Below, piece after piece: positions 28,605 through 39,096 of a stretch of DNA of 64,000 nucleotides; within the stretch, counting starts at the first letter, position 1, and every line of letters begins with the position of its first letter. The notes under the pieces were generated by a model. That model searched no databases. It was given only the letters and a program-made list of their open reading frames with translations, and had not been told where the DNA came from. A program made the translations under genes and the position numbers. Source of the DNA: Avibacterium sp. 20-132 (GTDB lineage: Bacteria; Pseudomonadota; Gammaproteobacteria; Enterobacterales; Pasteurellaceae); assembly GCF_023611925.1 (NCBI RefSeq), contig NZ_CP091456.1:434001-498000 (forward strand), given 5' to 3'.

Positions 28605-28868
28605 TTAATGCTGAAAACGAGCTAAACGCGCACGGCAGAATTGCGCTTGTTTCTCGGCAGAAAGTTGAGTAAATGCTTTGCGATATTGCGCAAAATCTTG
28701 TTGCAATGCCTGCAAGGTTTCCGCAGGTAAGGTGGAGGTGGCAACATTCTCATCTAAAATATTGAAATAGGTTTGGCAACTGTTCACTAATTTATCCGAT
28801 TGACTGATATTCAATACCGAACTACACGCAGATAGCAATAAGCTGATAACGACAATAAATTTTTTCAT
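28605..28868 (-). CDS. Small lipoprotein, possible relative of the 22403-22717 protein
   Basis: 87 residues. The signal peptide has a lipobox LLSAC (Cys15), so it is a lipoprotein; Ser-Ser after Cys suggests outer-membrane sorting. The mature part has NSCQTYFNILDE and QFCRARLARF, two Cys 47 apart around Gln/Ala-rich helices. The Cys-x-x-x-F near the start and Cys-x-x-x-L-A-R near the end recall the protein at 22403-22717. No known function. It lies 30 nt before the phosphopantetheinyl transferase gene and is probably co-transcribed. Confidence 0.8.
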   Translation of the reverse strand: MKKFIVVISLLLSACSSVLNISQSDKLVNSCQTYFNILDENVATSTLPAETLQALQQDFAQYRKAFTQLSAEKQAQFCRARLARFQH

Positions 28869-28888
28869 ACCATTCCTTTTTATAAGTC

Positions 28889-28923
28889 AAAAAATAAGCG
28901 TTGCCGCATTTGAGACAACGCTT
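28889..28923 (-). terminator. Terminator after htpG
   Basis: Reverse strand AAGCGTTG / CAACGCTT 8-bp stem with a 12-nt loop, followed by TATTTTTT; 16 nt after the htpG stop. Confidence 0.85.
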
Positions 28924-28938
28924 CTATTCTAACCGAAT

Positions 28939-30822
28939 TTATTTAGATAACAACTCATTTACACGTTTAATGAATGCCGTTGGGTTTTCTAATGAACCAC
29001 GTTCCGCAAACATCGCTTGCTCAAGCAGTAACTCAATCCAGTTTGCAAATTGTTCTTCATCTGCCATATCAGCGACTTTTTTCACTAAATGATGATCTGG
29101 ATTTAACTCGAACGTATATTTCACTTCAGGTACAGGCTGACCGCTCATCGCAAACAATTTTGCCATTTGGGTAGTCATTTGATCATTGTCCGTTGATACC
29201 ACAGCAGGGGTGTCTGTTAAACGATGGGTTAAACGCACCGCTTTTACGCGATCCCCTAATAAGGTGGTTACTCGTTCAATAAAAGACCCAAAGGCTTGAT
29301 CTTGGGCTTTTTGCTCTTCCTGTTCTTGGTCAGCCAAATCACCTAAATCAAGATCGGATTTTGTGATTGGTTGCAATGGTTTACCATCAAATTCAGTGAG
29401 ATAGCTAAGCATCCATTCATCAATACGATCAGAAAGCAATAAGACTTCAATGCCTTTCTTATTAAATAGCTCTAAGTGCGGGCTATTTTTCGCAGCAATA
29501 TAGCTATCTGCGGTGATGTAATAAATGGCTTTTTGCCCTTCTTTCATTCGTGAAACATAATCATCTAAAGAAACGGTTTGCTCGTTGCTATCATTATGTG
29601 TTGAAGCAAAGCGATACAAGCGCGCAATTTGCTCACGATTAGCAAAATCTTCTGCAACCCCTTCTTTTAACACCAAACCAAATTCTTTCCAGAATTGTAA
29701 GTATTGCTCTGGGTTGTCTTTTGCTAATTTTTCTAGCATTTGTAATGAACGCTTGGTGAGCGCTTTACGTAAGGCTGCGGTAACTTTGTTATCTTGCAAA
29801 ATTTCGCGAGATACGTTAAGCGGTAAATCATTGCTGTCAATTAAACCACGCATAAAACGCAGATAGTTCGGCATAAATTGTTCTGCATCGTCCATAATAA
29901 ATACACGTTGCACATAGAGCTTCAAGCCCTGTTTATGATCACGGTTGAACAGATCCCAAGGGGCTTTAGATGGCACATAAAGCAGGCTCGTATATTCTTG
30001 ATTGCCTTCCACTTTATTGTGCGCCCATAAAAGCGGATCAGCAAAGTCGTGGCTTAAATGCTTATAAAATTCCTTATATTCCTCATCAGAAATATCGCCT
30101 TTTGCTCGTGTCCAAAGTGCTTGCGCTTTGTTAATTTTTTCCCATTTTACGCCCGTTTCTTTGCCTTCATCATCATATTCTTGCGTTAAAATTTCTACTG
30201 GCAAGCCGATATGATCAGAATATTTGCTGATGATTTCACGCAAACGCCACGCATTGGCAAACCCTTTATCTTCCTCGCGTAAGTGTAAAGTAATCTCGGT
30301 GCCACGATCTTTTTTCTCAATATTTTCAACGGTATATTCACCTTCACCAGTGGATTCCCATAACACGCCTTGATCGGCAGGCGCGCCCGCAGCACGGGTT
30401 TTCACCGTAACTTTATCCGCCACAATAAAGGCTGAATAGAACCCTACACCAAACTGTCCAATAAGCTGGCTATCTTTAGCTTGATCAGCCCCCAGTGCGC
30501 TCAAAAATTCTTTCGTACCTGATTTGGCAATTGTACCTAAATGGTCGATAACTTGCTCGCGTGTCATTCCAATGCCATTATCGCTAATGGTGATCGTGCC
30601 TTTTTCCTCATTAAAGCTGATACGTACTTTTAAATCACCTTCGCCCTCATACAGTTCAGGAGCAGAAAGGGCTTTAAAGCGCAACTTGTCCGCTGCATCA
30701 GAAGCATTTGAAATTAGCTCACGTAAAAAGATTTCTTTATTGGAATAAAGTGAGTGGATCATTAATTGAAGCAATTGTTTAACTTCAGACTGAAATCCAC
30801 GGGTTTCTTGATTTTTGTTCAT
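28939..30822 (-). CDS. htpG: Hsp90-family chaperone HtpG
   Basis: 627 residues (E. coli 624). The GHKL ATP-binding N-domain has the motifs [23 protein letters not shown] and [15 protein letters not shown]. Middle and C-terminal dimerisation domains follow. It is a cytoplasmic, ATP-driven chaperone. I found no convincing sigma-32 promoter in the 150 nt upstream. SD GAGAGGAT lies 6 nt before the ATG. It is monocistronic between two terminators. Confidence 0.98.
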   Translation of the reverse strand: MNKNQETRGFQSEVKQLLQLMIHSLYSNKEIFLRELISNASDAADKLRFKALSAPELYEGEGDLKVRISFNEEKGTITISDNGIGMTREQVIDHLGTIAKSGTKEFLSALGADQAKDSQLIGQFGVGFYSAFIVADKVTVKTRAAGAPADQGVLWESTGEGEYTVENIEKKDRGTEITLHLREEDKGFANAWRLREIISKYSDHIGLPVEILTQEYDDEGKETGVKWEKINKAQALWTRAKGDISDEEYKEFYKHLSHDFADPLLWAHNKVEGNQEYTSLLYVPSKAPWDLFNRDHKQGLKLYVQRVFIMDDAEQFMPNYLRFMRGLIDSNDLPLNVSREILQDNKVTAALRKALTKRSLQMLEKLAKDNPEQYLQFWKEFGLVLKEGVAEDFANREQIARLYRFASTHNDSNEQTVSLDDYVSRMKEGQKAIYYITADSYIAAKNSPHLELFNKKGIEVLLLSDRIDEWMLSYLTEFDGKPLQPITKSDLDLGDLADQEQEEQKAQDQAFGSFIERVTTLLGDRVKAVRLTHRLTDTPAVVSTDNDQMTTQMAKLFAMSGQPVPEVKYTFELNPDHHLVKKVADMADEEQFANWIELLLEQAMFAERGSLENPTAFIKRVNELLSK

Positions 30823-30923
30823 ATTGTATCCTCTCTTTTTAATGGGATCTTATATAAGAATAAATGAAGGAATTTCAATGGGTGAAGTTTTATTCGATGA
30901 AAGTTTAAGCATTTCTACACAAT

Positions 30924-30956
30924 AAAAATGCGGTGAAAAACCACCGCACTTTTTTA
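30924..30956. terminator. Terminator after dcuB built from inverted uptake words
   Basis: AAAAATGCGGTG / CACCGCACTTTTTT stem with a 5-6 nt loop. The arm CACCGCACTT is a full uptake word; T tracts on both sides allow use in either direction. It lies 14 nt after the dcuB stop. Confidence 0.88.
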
Positions 30957-30969
30957 TTTATGAAATCAA

Positions 30970-32304
30970 TTATCTAATCACAATTTCTGCGATGACATAA
31001 CCAACCATACAAGCGACAACCACGCCAATTAAGCCCGGCATCATAAAGCTGTGATTGAAATAGTATTTACCAATTTTGGTTGTTCCTGTTACGTCAAAGT
31101 TCACGGTTGCAATATCTGACGGATAATTTGGAATGAAGAAATAACCGTAAGTTGCCGGCATCAAACCAACCAGTAGCGGTGCTGGTAAACCTAAACCAAT
31201 ACCAACAGGCAACATCATTACTGCCGTAGCGGCTTGACTGTTAATCACAACAGAAACAGCAAACAAGGCGAAAGCAAATGTCCAAGGGTAGGCTTTTACC
31301 ATTTCAGTAATGCCCGCTTTAAATTGTGGCATAGCATATTGGAAATATGTATCGCTCATCCACGCAATCCCAAAAATCGCAATTGCCGCAACCATTCCTG
31401 ATTTAAAAACCACACCATTAGGCACAATTTGCGGGTTGGTTTTTGTTACTAAGAGAATAATCCCACCGAAACATAGCATCATCATTTGAATAATGATAGA
31501 CATTGAAATGACTTTTGTCCCCTCGCCGATAGTACGTACTTCTGGGAACATTGCGATACAAACAATCACAATAAGTGAAAGAATGAAAAGATAAACAGAC
31601 TGTTTCGCTGCGGGTGGTAATTCTTCATTCAATGTAGTGCTTGTTGTATTTAAAATACGTTCACGCCAAATAGGATCTTGTAAACGGCGTTGATATTCTG
31701 GATCTTGTTCTAATTCTTTGCCACGACGCATACTATATAACGCAAGTGCAATCGTACCGGCAAACGTAGCAGGAACAGTAACACAAATAATATCCAATAA
31801 ACTAATATGCTCAAATCCCGGTAATTCCGTAATTTTACCTAGATAATATACCACTGCCGCAGAAAGTGGGCTTGATGTAATCGCTAACTGAGAGGCAACA
31901 GAGGCTGCAGCCATTGGTCTTTCTGGACGAATTTTATTTTTTAGCGCAACATCACCAATAATTGGCATAATAGAATACACGGAATGGCCTGTACCAAGCA
32001 TAAAGGTCATCAAATAAGTGACGATTGGCCCAAGTAGCGTAACGCGCTTAGGGTTATTACGCAAAATTCGCTCTGCCACTTGTAACATAAATTTTAACCC
32101 ACCCGCGGCTTCTAATACAGAAGCACAAGTAACAACCGCTAAGATGATTAGCATTACACTGATAGGCGCTTTCCCTACGGGCATTCGTAATACAAAAACC
32201 TCAATGGCAAGACCTATTCCTGAAACAACACCAAGACCAATCCCGCCATAACGGCTACCGATATAAAGCATTAAAAGTAGAAATAAAAATTCTAAATAAA
32301 GCAT
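30970..32304 (-). CDS. dcuB: Anaerobic C4-dicarboxylate transporter, DcuA/DcuB family
   Basis: 444 residues (E. coli DcuB 446), about ten or more membrane helices. Family stretches are MLGTGHSVYSIMPIIGDVALKN (about 103-124), RPERPMAAASVASQ and the C-terminal PNYPSDIATVNFD. It exchanges fumarate, malate or aspartate for succinate during fumarate respiration. It aligns by eye better with DcuB than with DcuA (433), but family members are hard to separate. It stands alone between htpG and acpP. Confidence 0.93.
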   Translation of the reverse strand: MLYLEFLFLLLMLYIGSRYGGIGLGVVSGIGLAIEVFVLRMPVGKAPISVMLIILAVVTCASVLEAAGGLKFMLQVAERILRNNPKRVTLLGPIVTYLMTFMLGTGHSVYSIMPIIGDVALKNKIRPERPMAAASVASQLAITSSPLSAAVVYYLGKITELPGFEHISLLDIICVTVPATFAGTIALALYSMRRGKELEQDPEYQRRLQDPIWRERILNTTSTTLNEELPPAAKQSVYLFILSLIVIVCIAMFPEVRTIGEGTKVISMSIIIQMMMLCFGGIILLVTKTNPQIVPNGVVFKSGMVAAIAIFGIAWMSDTYFQYAMPQFKAGITEMVKAYPWTFAFALFAVSVVINSQAATAVMMLPVGIGLGLPAPLLVGLMPATYGYFFIPNYPSDIATVNFDVTGTTKIGKYYFNHSFMMPGLIGVVVACMVGYVIAEIVIR

Positions 32305-32439
32305 AGTCTATCCCTAAAATGAGTTATAAAAAATTCTACTCACAATAATACGTTATTTACTATTTTCTACAATATGGGAAGAGAAATTATTTAATGAAAA
32401 GGCTATCTAAATCAAATTTTACAGAAAAGAGAAAAAATT

Positions 32440-32461
32440 AAGGCGGTCTAAAAACCGCCTT
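32440..32461 (-). terminator. Terminator after acpP
   Basis: Reverse strand AAGGCGGT / ACCGCCTT 8-bp stem, 6-nt loop, followed by AATTTTTTCTC; 8 nt after the acpP stop. Confidence 0.88.
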
Positions 32462-32469
32462 AACTATAA

Positions 32470-32700
32470 TTATTGATTGTTTTGAACGTAATCAATTGCA
32501 GATTGAACTGTCGTAATTTTTTCTGCTTCTTCATCAGGAATTTCAATATCAAATTCTTCTTCTAAAGCCATTACTAATTCAACAGTATCTAAAGAATCCG
32601 CACCTAAATCTTCAACGAATGAAGCTTCTGGTTTTACATCTTCTTCTTTAACACCTAATTGTTCAACAATGATTTTTTTTACGCGTTCTTCAATGCTCAT
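32470..32700 (-). CDS. acpP: Acyl carrier protein AcpP
   Basis: 76 residues, acidic. The phosphopantetheine attachment serine lies in [18 protein letters not shown] (Ser36). Starts [17 protein letters not shown], as in E. coli (78 residues). It carries growing acyl chains for FabD, FabH and FabG encoded just upstream, and donates acyl groups to PlsX and to BioC/BioG/BioF-route substrates. It has its own terminator and a 295-nt leader gap, so it probably has its own promoter for high expression. Confidence 0.98.
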   Translation of the reverse strand: MSIEERVKKIIVEQLGVKEEDVKPEASFVEDLGADSLDTVELVMALEEEFDIEIPDEEAEKITTVQSAIDYVQNNQ

Positions 32701-32821
32701 TTGCTTTTTCCTATTTATAGTTAGCCATAAAATAATGGTTTTATAGTGTATTTATTTTTTGCTAAGTTGCAACCTCTTTTTACAAGGTCAAACCACAAAT
32801 TCTTAATGAAAATACACTTGT

Positions 32822-32849
32822 TAAAATACGTTAGCTTACTCTGCTAACG
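32822..32849 (-). terminator. Hairpin in the fabG-acpP gap
   Basis: CGTTAGC / GCTAACG 7-bp stem with a 7-nt loop, followed on the reverse strand by TATTTTAAC. It may end the plsX-fabHDG transcript before acpP. The rest of the 295-nt gap shows no ORF and nothing else I recognise. Confidence 0.5.
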
Positions 32850-32995
32850 CAACAGCCAACGTAAATAATTTACATCGCTACCAATGATTCTAGCATTAAG
32901 GCTAGTTTTTGGCTATGTTTTCATTCGATAAATTGCGTTAAATTCAAGATAGATCAAACAAATTTAATGGAATACCTCCACGAAATGTTTCTATC

Positions 32996-33724
32996 TTAAG
33001 CCATATACATACCGCCATTAACGTGCAATGTGGTTCCTGTAATATAGCCAGCATCATCAGAGGCTAAGAAAGCCACTGCTTTGGCAATATCTTTTGGCTC
33101 GCCTAAACGCCCAGCAGGCACGTTAGCCAACGTCGCTGCTTTTTGTTCTTCGGTTAACGCATCAGTCATATCTGTTGCAATAAAGCCGGGCGCAACAACA
33201 TTAACCGTAATGCCACGGGAAGCCACTTCTTTTGCTAATGCTTTACTAAATCCAATAAGCCCCGCTTTTGCCGCGCAATAATTTGATTGTCCAGGGTTAC
33301 CCATTGAACCAACCACAGAACCGATAGTAATAATACGCCCAAAACGTTTTTTCATCATTGTACGTAGCATCGCCTTAGAAAGATGGAATACGGAAGTAAG
33401 GTTAGTTTGTAAAATATCAAACCATTCTTCTTCTTTCATTCTCATTAATAGGTTATCACGGGTGATCCCTGCGTTATTAACCAGAATATCAATATCACCA
33501 AAGTCTGCTTTAATTTTCGCTAATACATCTTCAATAGATTGCTGATCTGCAACATTTAAAACTAAACCTTTACCTTTCTCACCTAAGTAAGCTGAAATAC
33601 TTTCCGCCCCTTTTTCAGAGGTTGCTGTACCAATCACAAAAGCACCTTTAGCACTTAACTCTTCGGCAATTGCACGACCAATGCCACGGGTTGCTCCTGT
33701 TACTAACGCAATTTTACCTTGCAT
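32996..33724 (-). CDS. fabG: 3-oxoacyl-[ACP] reductase FabG
   Basis: 242 residues (E. coli 244), short-chain dehydrogenase fold. NADPH-binding GATRGIGRAIAEEL; NNAG motif in DILVNNAGITRDN; catalytic Ser-Tyr-Lys in GSVVGSMGNPGQSNYCAAKAG. It reduces 3-oxoacyl-ACP in fatty-acid elongation. It follows fabD by 17 nt. SD GGAGAAAC precedes the ATG. Confidence 0.98.
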   Translation of the reverse strand: MQGKIALVTGATRGIGRAIAEELSAKGAFVIGTATSEKGAESISAYLGEKGKGLVLNVADQQSIEDVLAKIKADFGDIDILVNNAGITRDNLLMRMKEEEWFDILQTNLTSVFHLSKAMLRTMMKKRFGRIITIGSVVGSMGNPGQSNYCAAKAGLIGFSKALAKEVASRGITVNVVAPGFIATDMTDALTEEQKAATLANVPAGRLGEPKDIAKAVAFLASDDAGYITGTTLHVNGGMYMA

Positions 33725-33741
33725 AATGTTTCTCCTAATTT

Positions 33742-34686
33742 TTAGGCTTCAGTTAATAAAGTGTGCGCCTTTTCTAATGAGGCAAGATCATTTACCGCAA
33801 CAGCCGTTAATTCTTTCACAATACGACTCGTTAATCCTGTTAATACTTTATTTGGTCCGATTTCAAGTAACACTTCAATACCATTCTGCGCCATTGCTTC
33901 TACGCTTTCAGTCCAACGTACTGGGCTATATAGCTGGCGAACAAGTGCGGTGCGAATTTCGTGACTTTTTTCTTCTGCTTTTACATCAACATTGTTAATC
34001 ACCGCAATTTCAGGCGTTTTGATGGCAATGCTTTCTAAAGAGACTGCTAATTGATCGGCAGCGGGTTTCATTAATGCACAATGAGATGGTACGCTTACTG
34101 CAAGTGGTAAAGCACGTTTTGCGCCCGCTTCTTTACAAGCCGCTGCGGCTCGTTCTACTGCAGCTTTTGCACCGGCAATTACCACTTGTCCCGGTGAATT
34201 AAAGTTCACCGCTGAAACCACTTCACCCTGCTCTGCCTCTTTACAGGCTTTAATGATTGATTCATTATCTAAACCAATAATGGCATACATTGCCCCAGTT
34301 CCCTCTGGCACGGCTTGCTGCATTAATTTTCCACGTAACTCAACTAATTGGATAGCATCTTGAAAATCAATTACCCCAGCACAGACTAAGGCTGAATATT
34401 CACCTAAGCTATGCCCCGCCATAACAGCAGGCACTAACTGTGGATATTGCTGTTGCCATACTCGATAAATTGCAACAGATGCCGCTAAAAGAGCGGGTTG
34501 AGTTTGCCACGTTTTATTTAATTCTTCAGCGGGTCCTTGTTGGACTAATTGCCATAAATCATAGCCAAGTACCTCTGAAGCTTGCTTAAAGATTTGTTCT
34601 ACAACAGGAAATTGCTCAGCTAATTCCGCTAACATTCCCACTGTTTGTGATCCTTGTCCGGGGAAAACCATTGCAAATTTTTTCAT
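33742..34686 (-). CDS. fabD: Malonyl-CoA:ACP transacylase FabD
   Basis: 314 residues (E. coli 309). N-terminal FPGQGSQTVGML, nucleophile serine in AGHSLGEYSALVCAG (about Ser92), catalytic His in VPSHCALM. It loads malonate onto AcpP to feed FabH. It lies 47 nt after fabH. An uptake word is inside, near 33943. Confidence 0.98.
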   Translation of the reverse strand: MKKFAMVFPGQGSQTVGMLAELAEQFPVVEQIFKQASEVLGYDLWQLVQQGPAEELNKTWQTQPALLAASVAIYRVWQQQYPQLVPAVMAGHSLGEYSALVCAGVIDFQDAIQLVELRGKLMQQAVPEGTGAMYAIIGLDNESIIKACKEAEQGEVVSAVNFNSPGQVVIAGAKAAVERAAAACKEAGAKRALPLAVSVPSHCALMKPAADQLAVSLESIAIKTPEIAVINNVDVKAEEKSHEIRTALVRQLYSPVRWTESVEAMAQNGIEVLLEIGPNKVLTGLTSRIVKELTAVAVNDLASLEKAHTLLTEA

Positions 34687-34733
34687 TCTTATATCCTATT
34701 TTTGAAATTGAGTTGCTATTCTAGCAGATAAAG

Positions 34734-35684
34734 TTAAAAACGAACTAAGGCTGATCCCCAAGTCCAACCACCACCAAAGGCTTCTAATAAAAGTAATTGA
34801 CCGCGCTGAATACGCCCATCGCGTACTGCTTCATCTAGCGCGGTAGGAACGGTTGCGGCACTGGTATTACCATAACGATCAAGGGTAATAACCACTTGTG
34901 CCATATCCATTTCTAGTTTTTTCGCGGTGGCACTAATAATGCGTAAGTTTGCTTGATGTGGCACTAACCAATCTAGATCTTTTTTATCTAATTTATTGAA
35001 AGAAAGGGTTTCTTCCACCACGTTAGATAATTGACTTACCGCCAGTTTAAAGGTCGCATTGCCTTGCATTGAAATATAACCAGACTGCTCATTACCACGT
35101 TGCGCCTGCGGTAAGACGAGCATATCTTCTGTATCTGGTGAAGCGTGTAGATGGGTAGAAATAATTCCCGCTTTTTCACTTGCTTCCAAAATCACAGCCC
35201 CTGCCCCATCACCGAATAGCACCACAGTACTACGATCTGTTTCATCAAGATGGCGAGAATTTAGATCTGCACCAAGCACCAAGGCTTTTTTTACCTGTCC
35301 GTTACGCACAAATTGATCAGCAACAGAAAGCGCATAAATAAAGCCTGTACAAGCTGCTGCGACATCAAATGCAATCGCATCTTTAATTCCTAATAAGCCT
35401 TGTATTTGACAGGCGGCACTTGGATAAGAATGAGAATTTGTCGTTGTCCCCACCACAATCAGATCAATTTCTTGTGGATCAAGATTTGCCATTGCCAAAG
35501 CATTTTTTGCTGCTGCTGCGCCCATTGTTGCAACGGTTTGATTCTCACCAGCTATGCGACGTTCTTTAATACCTGAACGAGTCGTAATCCATTCGTCCGA
35601 GGTATCCACCATTTTTTCTAAATCCGCATTTGTTCTCACTTGCTCTGGTGCATAGCTACCAGTGGCTAAAATTCTACTATACAT
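34734..35684 (-). CDS. fabH: 3-oxoacyl-[ACP] synthase III FabH
   Basis: 316 residues (E. coli 317). Catalytic Cys in [15 protein letters not shown] (about Cys112), His in VPHQANLRI and Asn in [15 protein letters not shown]. It starts fatty-acid synthesis by condensing acetyl-CoA with malonyl-ACP. It starts 141 nt after plsX; that gap carries one uptake word (about 35748) and may hold a promoter, but no clear one was seen. Confidence 0.98.
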   Translation of the reverse strand: MYSRILATGSYAPEQVRTNADLEKMVDTSDEWITTRSGIKERRIAGENQTVATMGAAAAKNALAMANLDPQEIDLIVVGTTTNSHSYPSAACQIQGLLGIKDAIAFDVAAACTGFIYALSVADQFVRNGQVKKALVLGADLNSRHLDETDRSTVVLFGDGAGAVILEASEKAGIISTHLHASPDTEDMLVLPQAQRGNEQSGYISMQGNATFKLAVSQLSNVVEETLSFNKLDKKDLDWLVPHQANLRIISATAKKLEMDMAQVVITLDRYGNTSAATVPTALDEAVRDGRIQRGQLLLLEAFGGGWTWGSALVRF

Positions 35685-35825
35685 AATAATTTCAAATAAT
35701 TAATGTTCACTAACGAGGAAAGCCCGCTGAAAAAGAAAGTGTATTAAAAGTGCGGTCTGTTTTTTGCACATTTTTACTAAAACACCGTTTATCCTATCAG
35801 CTTGACAGAATAATCATCTCCGAGA

Positions 35826-36857
35826 TTACTTTTCTAACCCTGCCAAAATTTTTTCTGGAAGGTTATACCTTGCTTGCTGTACGGCATCAAGGATTGCATA
35901 AGCAAAACCATCAATATTTGCACTACCGTGGCTTTTTACAACCACGGCAGTTAAACCGATTAGGGTTGCACCGTTATATTGATCAGGATTAATTTGTCTT
36001 AATCGCTGAAAACTTCCTTTTAATAAAAAAGTTTTGACGAACCAACGCCCAATAAATTTACAAATATGATTTGTTTTATTCAATGTTGAATGCCCTTTGA
36101 ATAAAGAAATCACATTCTTCGCTGCGCCCTCTAAGGTTTTGAGCGCAATATTACCCGCAAAACCATCATTTACGATAACATCTGCTTTACCATTAAGTAA
36201 TAAATCCCCTTCAATAAATCCGATATAATTTAACGCCGGATTTTGCTTCAACAGGGTGGCGGCCTCACGAATAGACTTATGCCCTTTAATTTCTTCAATA
36301 CCAATATTCAATAACGCAATACGGGGATAAACCAATCCAAGACAACTTTCCGCAAAAATTGCACCCATTAAGGCAAACTGATAAAGATTCTGTGCAGAAC
36401 AATCAATATTTGCCCCTAAATCTAACATCACACTGCGATCGCCATTAATCGTAGGAATAAGTGAAACGAGTGCTGGGCGTTCGATTCCTTTAAGCGGTTG
36501 CAATAAAATTTTTGCTAAGCCCATTAATGCCCCAGTATTCCCTGCACTGACACAAGCTTGTGCCTCACCTTTCTGCACGGCCTCAATGGCTAAACGCATT
36601 GACGTCCCTTTACTATGACGCAAGGCATAAGATAAATCTTGGCTATTATCAATCACCTTAGTGCAGTGGCAAACTTTAATTCGTTCTTGCAAAGATGAAG
36701 AGAGGTTTTCTAATAAAGGAAGAATTTGTTGGCTATCGCCAAATAATAAAACAGAAAGCATTGGATCTTGCTCCAACGCTTTTATTGATGCGGGGATAGT
36801 AACACGGGGACCAATGTCCCCGCCCATCACATCTAACGCAAGGGTTAGACGGCTCAA
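35826..36857 (-). CDS. plsX: Phosphate acyltransferase PlsX
   Basis: 343 residues. The start is TTG at 36857 (MSRLTLALDVMGGDIGP), supported by AAGG at 36865-36868 and by the match to the E. coli N-terminus; the first downstream ATG would remove the conserved LALDVMGGD. Other family stretches: SAGNTGALMGLAKI and GNIALKTLEGAAK. It converts acyl-ACP to acyl-phosphate for PlsY. It is 23 nt after rpmF. Confidence 0.96.
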   Translation of the reverse strand: MSRLTLALDVMGGDIGPRVTIPASIKALEQDPMLSVLLFGDSQQILPLLENLSSSLQERIKVCHCTKVIDNSQDLSYALRHSKGTSMRLAIEAVQKGEAQACVSAGNTGALMGLAKILLQPLKGIERPALVSLIPTINGDRSVMLDLGANIDCSAQNLYQFALMGAIFAESCLGLVYPRIALLNIGIEEIKGHKSIREAATLLKQNPALNYIGFIEGDLLLNGKADVIVNDGFAGNIALKTLEGAAKNVISLFKGHSTLNKTNHICKFIGRWFVKTFLLKGSFQRLRQINPDQYNGATLIGLTAVVVKSHGSANIDGFAYAILDAVQQARYNLPEKILAGLEK

Positions 36858-36880
36858 GTCAATACCTTATAGAAAAGGAA

Positions 36881-37051
36881 TTACTTGTTGATCACTTTAC
36901 GGCCACGGTAATAACCGTCAGCGGTAACGTGATGACGTAAATGAGTTTCGCCACTTGCTTTATCTACTGATACTGCAGCAGTAGTTAAGGCATCGTGTGA
37001 ACGACGCATATCACGACGTGAACGAGATTTTTTATTTTGTTGAACAGCCAT
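36881..37051 (-). CDS. rpmF: 50S ribosomal protein L32 (RpmF)
   Basis: 56 residues starting [20 protein letters not shown] and ending [10 protein letters not shown], from ATG at 37051 to TAA at 36881. The basic start and [14 protein letters not shown] are those of gammaproteobacterial L32 (E. coli 57). This is the non-zinc form (no Cys pairs). SD-like AGGAG lies about 9 nt upstream. It sits between yceD and plsX, its standard place, linking ribosome and lipid synthesis genes. Confidence 0.98.
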
Positions 37052-37068
37052 TGGCTATACTCCTAAAT

Positions 37069-37593
37069 TTACTTTTGCTTTAAACTAGCTAATACAGCGA
37101 ACGGGTTCGGTTTTTTTGCCAACGCTTCGGGCAATGTTCCAAAAACCTGTTCAGCCACGGACACTTCACAGTGTTCAGATGAATGCATCGGCACAATCGG
37201 CAGACATAACATAAGTTCATCTTCAATCGTTGCCAATAAATCTATTTCACCAAATTCGTTAAGTTCTATTGGTTCATAAATGTCTGGTAACGCATCAGCT
37301 TGATCCAAATCAGAAACAGGGCTATATGCAAATTCAGTTTCTAAAAGCTGATTAAAAGGTTCTCCACAGCGCTGACAAGTAAGTGCCACCTCAACGCGTG
37401 CGTTGCCTTTCATAACAACTAATTTTTGTGGATCAATGAAAAATGATAATGTTACCTGTGCATCGCTGAGCACTTTATCTACTGATTCAGCCAGACGGCA
37501 AAGTTGCTTGATCGCATAATAACCATCATAATCCAACCTACGTTGCGCATCTCTTACTGGATCAGTTGTAAGGGGTAATTTTACCTTTTGCAT
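37069..37593 (-). CDS. yceD: YceD family protein (DUF177, 23S rRNA accumulation)
   Basis: 174 residues (E. coli YceD 173). The DUF177 core has a Cys pair, [15 protein letters not shown], and [27 protein letters not shown] (about 120-146). It is always encoded just before rpmF in this group; loss in E. coli affects 23S rRNA levels. First gene of yceD-rpmF-plsX-fabHDG. Its ATG is 37593; the 80-nt gap before it separates it from bioD. Confidence 0.95.
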   Translation of the reverse strand: MQKVKLPLTTDPVRDAQRRLDYDGYYAIKQLCRLAESVDKVLSDAQVTLSFFIDPQKLVVMKGNARVEVALTCQRCGEPFNQLLETEFAYSPVSDLDQADALPDIYEPIELNEFGEIDLLATIEDELMLCLPIVPMHSSEHCEVSVAEQVFGTLPEALAKKPNPFAVLASLKQK

Positions 37594-37673
37594 AGGGCGT
37601 GAATATTACCTTTTGATGTGCAAATAGTCAAAGGAAATTATAATTTTTTATGTGAAAAAGCCAAATTTCCTTT

Positions 37674-38324
37674 TTAGCAGATTGACGTTAATTTTTCTAA
37701 AGAGAGAAATTCCGCTTGCGGAAAATGTTTTTGCAAATAATTTTGCAAATATTGTGCCGTTTCCTTGTTAATCATTTCATCACCTAATGGATAGCGATTA
37801 TAAATTAATCCTTTTACTTCAATATGATACTGTTTACAGGCTAACAAGCTGAGTAAGGTGTGATTAATGCTGCCTAATTTCCCTGAAGTAACAAGGATAA
37901 GGGGATATTGTTGCTGGGCAATATAATCCAATGTGGTATGTTGATCATCATAAGGCACACACAAGCCCCCAGCACCTTCCAGTAAAACATAATCATAACG
38001 GCTTGCCAGTTCATCTGTGGCTTGACGGATAAGTGCGGTAGAAATTTTTCGATTTTCTAGCTGTGCTGCTAAATGCGGCGAACAAGGGTAAGAAAATAAA
38101 TAAGGACAAGTCAGCCCTTGCTTATCTTCTGGCAATAAGCCTATGCCTTGTAATTTACGATGCTGTATGATGTCTTCTGAAATGTCTTCACAGCCCGTTT
38201 GGATCATTTTCTGCGTAATCACAGAAGCTCCTTGGTCGGCGAGCTTTTTCGCATACCAACCTGTGGCAATAGTTTTGCCCACATCCGTATCAATCCCAGA
38301 GATGAATAATACTTGCCCTGCCAT
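37674..38324 (-). CDS. bioD: Dethiobiotin synthetase BioD
   Basis: 216 residues. ATP-binding loop [17 protein letters not shown] and the [16 protein letters not shown] motif are those of BioD (usual 220-240). It closes the ureido ring of dethiobiotin from DAPA, CO2 and ATP. Last gene of bioAFGCD. bioB, needed for the last step, is not in the window. Enterobacteria often have two BioD-type proteins; I cannot tell whether another exists here. Confidence 0.95.
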   Translation of the reverse strand: MAGQVLFISGIDTDVGKTIATGWYAKKLADQGASVITQKMIQTGCEDISEDIIQHRKLQGIGLLPEDKQGLTCPYLFSYPCSPHLAAQLENRKISTALIRQATDELASRYDYVLLEGAGGLCVPYDDQHTTLDYIAQQQYPLILVTSGKLGSINHTLLSLLACKQYHIEVKGLIYNRYPLGDEMINKETAQYLQNYLQKHFPQAEFLSLEKLTSIC

Positions 38325-38334
38325 TTTATTCCTC

Positions 38335-39096
38335 TTACGTTAATTTTTCTGCCAAAATAAAAAGTGGCTGATAATTCAACCGCACTTGTCCTTGCGTATT
38401 TTGATATTGCGCGTTGTAATCTGCAATAAATTGTTGTAAGCGCCCTTTTGTCCAGCCCCCTTGTCCTGTCGCTGTTACACCAGTCACTTTGAGATGTTGC
38501 AAGACCGCCAACGGACTAGCAAAATAAAGCGGAATCGCTTGCTCAAACAGCGCTTTGATTTCAAATCTAGCACTCAACCATTGTTGCCACTGCGATAGAT
38601 CAGGATAGTCTAAACCAATTCCCGTCAAAGCACGAATTTCTGCTAAATTTTTCGGTGCAAAAGTGCTAATAAGTAAAATGCCTTTTTCACGTAATAAATC
38701 GGCACATTTATTGACGAACGCTTGCGGATCGGCAAACCACTGTACTGCTGATGCTGAAGCGATCAGATCATAATCGGTAGGAAAGGGATAAATTTCTCCA
38801 TCTCCTTGATAAAAAACAAAATTATCTTGTGGGAATAATGTATCAAGTTGATTTTTTACATCACATAAATCGTTAAACGCCCAAGATTTTACTTGTAAAT
38901 GTTGTGCCAAAAGTTGGCTAAAATGCCCTGTTCCACAACCAATTTCTAACACCTGTGAAAACGCAGTGCGACCCGTTTGCAATAAAAGCTGCAACAGTTG
39001 TTGATTAATTTGCTGTTGTGCTTTAGCTTGACTGTCATAGCTGGGTAAGGCTTGGCTAAAGCATTGTGCGACACGAGATTTATCCACCACGTTCAT
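38335..39096 (-). CDS. bioC: Malonyl-ACP O-methyltransferase BioC
   Basis: 253 residues, SAM-dependent methyltransferase. SAM-binding motif I is [19 protein letters not shown]-terminal [20 protein letters not shown] is BioC-like. It methylates malonyl-ACP so that the fatty-acid enzymes encoded nearby can build a pimeloyl chain. Its ATG at 39096 coincides with the bioG stop (1-nt overlap), and it is 10 nt before bioD. Confidence 0.95.
   Translation of the reverse strand: MNVVDKSRVAQCFSQALPSYDSQAKAQQQINQQLLQLLLQTGRTAFSQVLEIGCGTGHFSQLLAQHLQVKSWAFNDLCDVKNQLDTLFPQDNFVFYQGDGEIYPFPTDYDLIASASAVQWFADPQAFVNKCADLLREKGILLISTFAPKNLAEIRALTGIGLDYPDLSQWQQWLSARFEIKALFEQAIPLYFASPLAVLQHLKVTGVTATGQGGWTKGRLQQFIADYNAQYQNTQGQVRLNYQPLFILAEKLT

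Noticed and set aside
30823..30923. Sigma-32 heat-shock promoter before htpG
   Set aside because: CTTAAA and ACCCATTG are present but about 21 nt apart, outside the 11-16 nt spacing for sigma-32, and both hexamers are imperfect.
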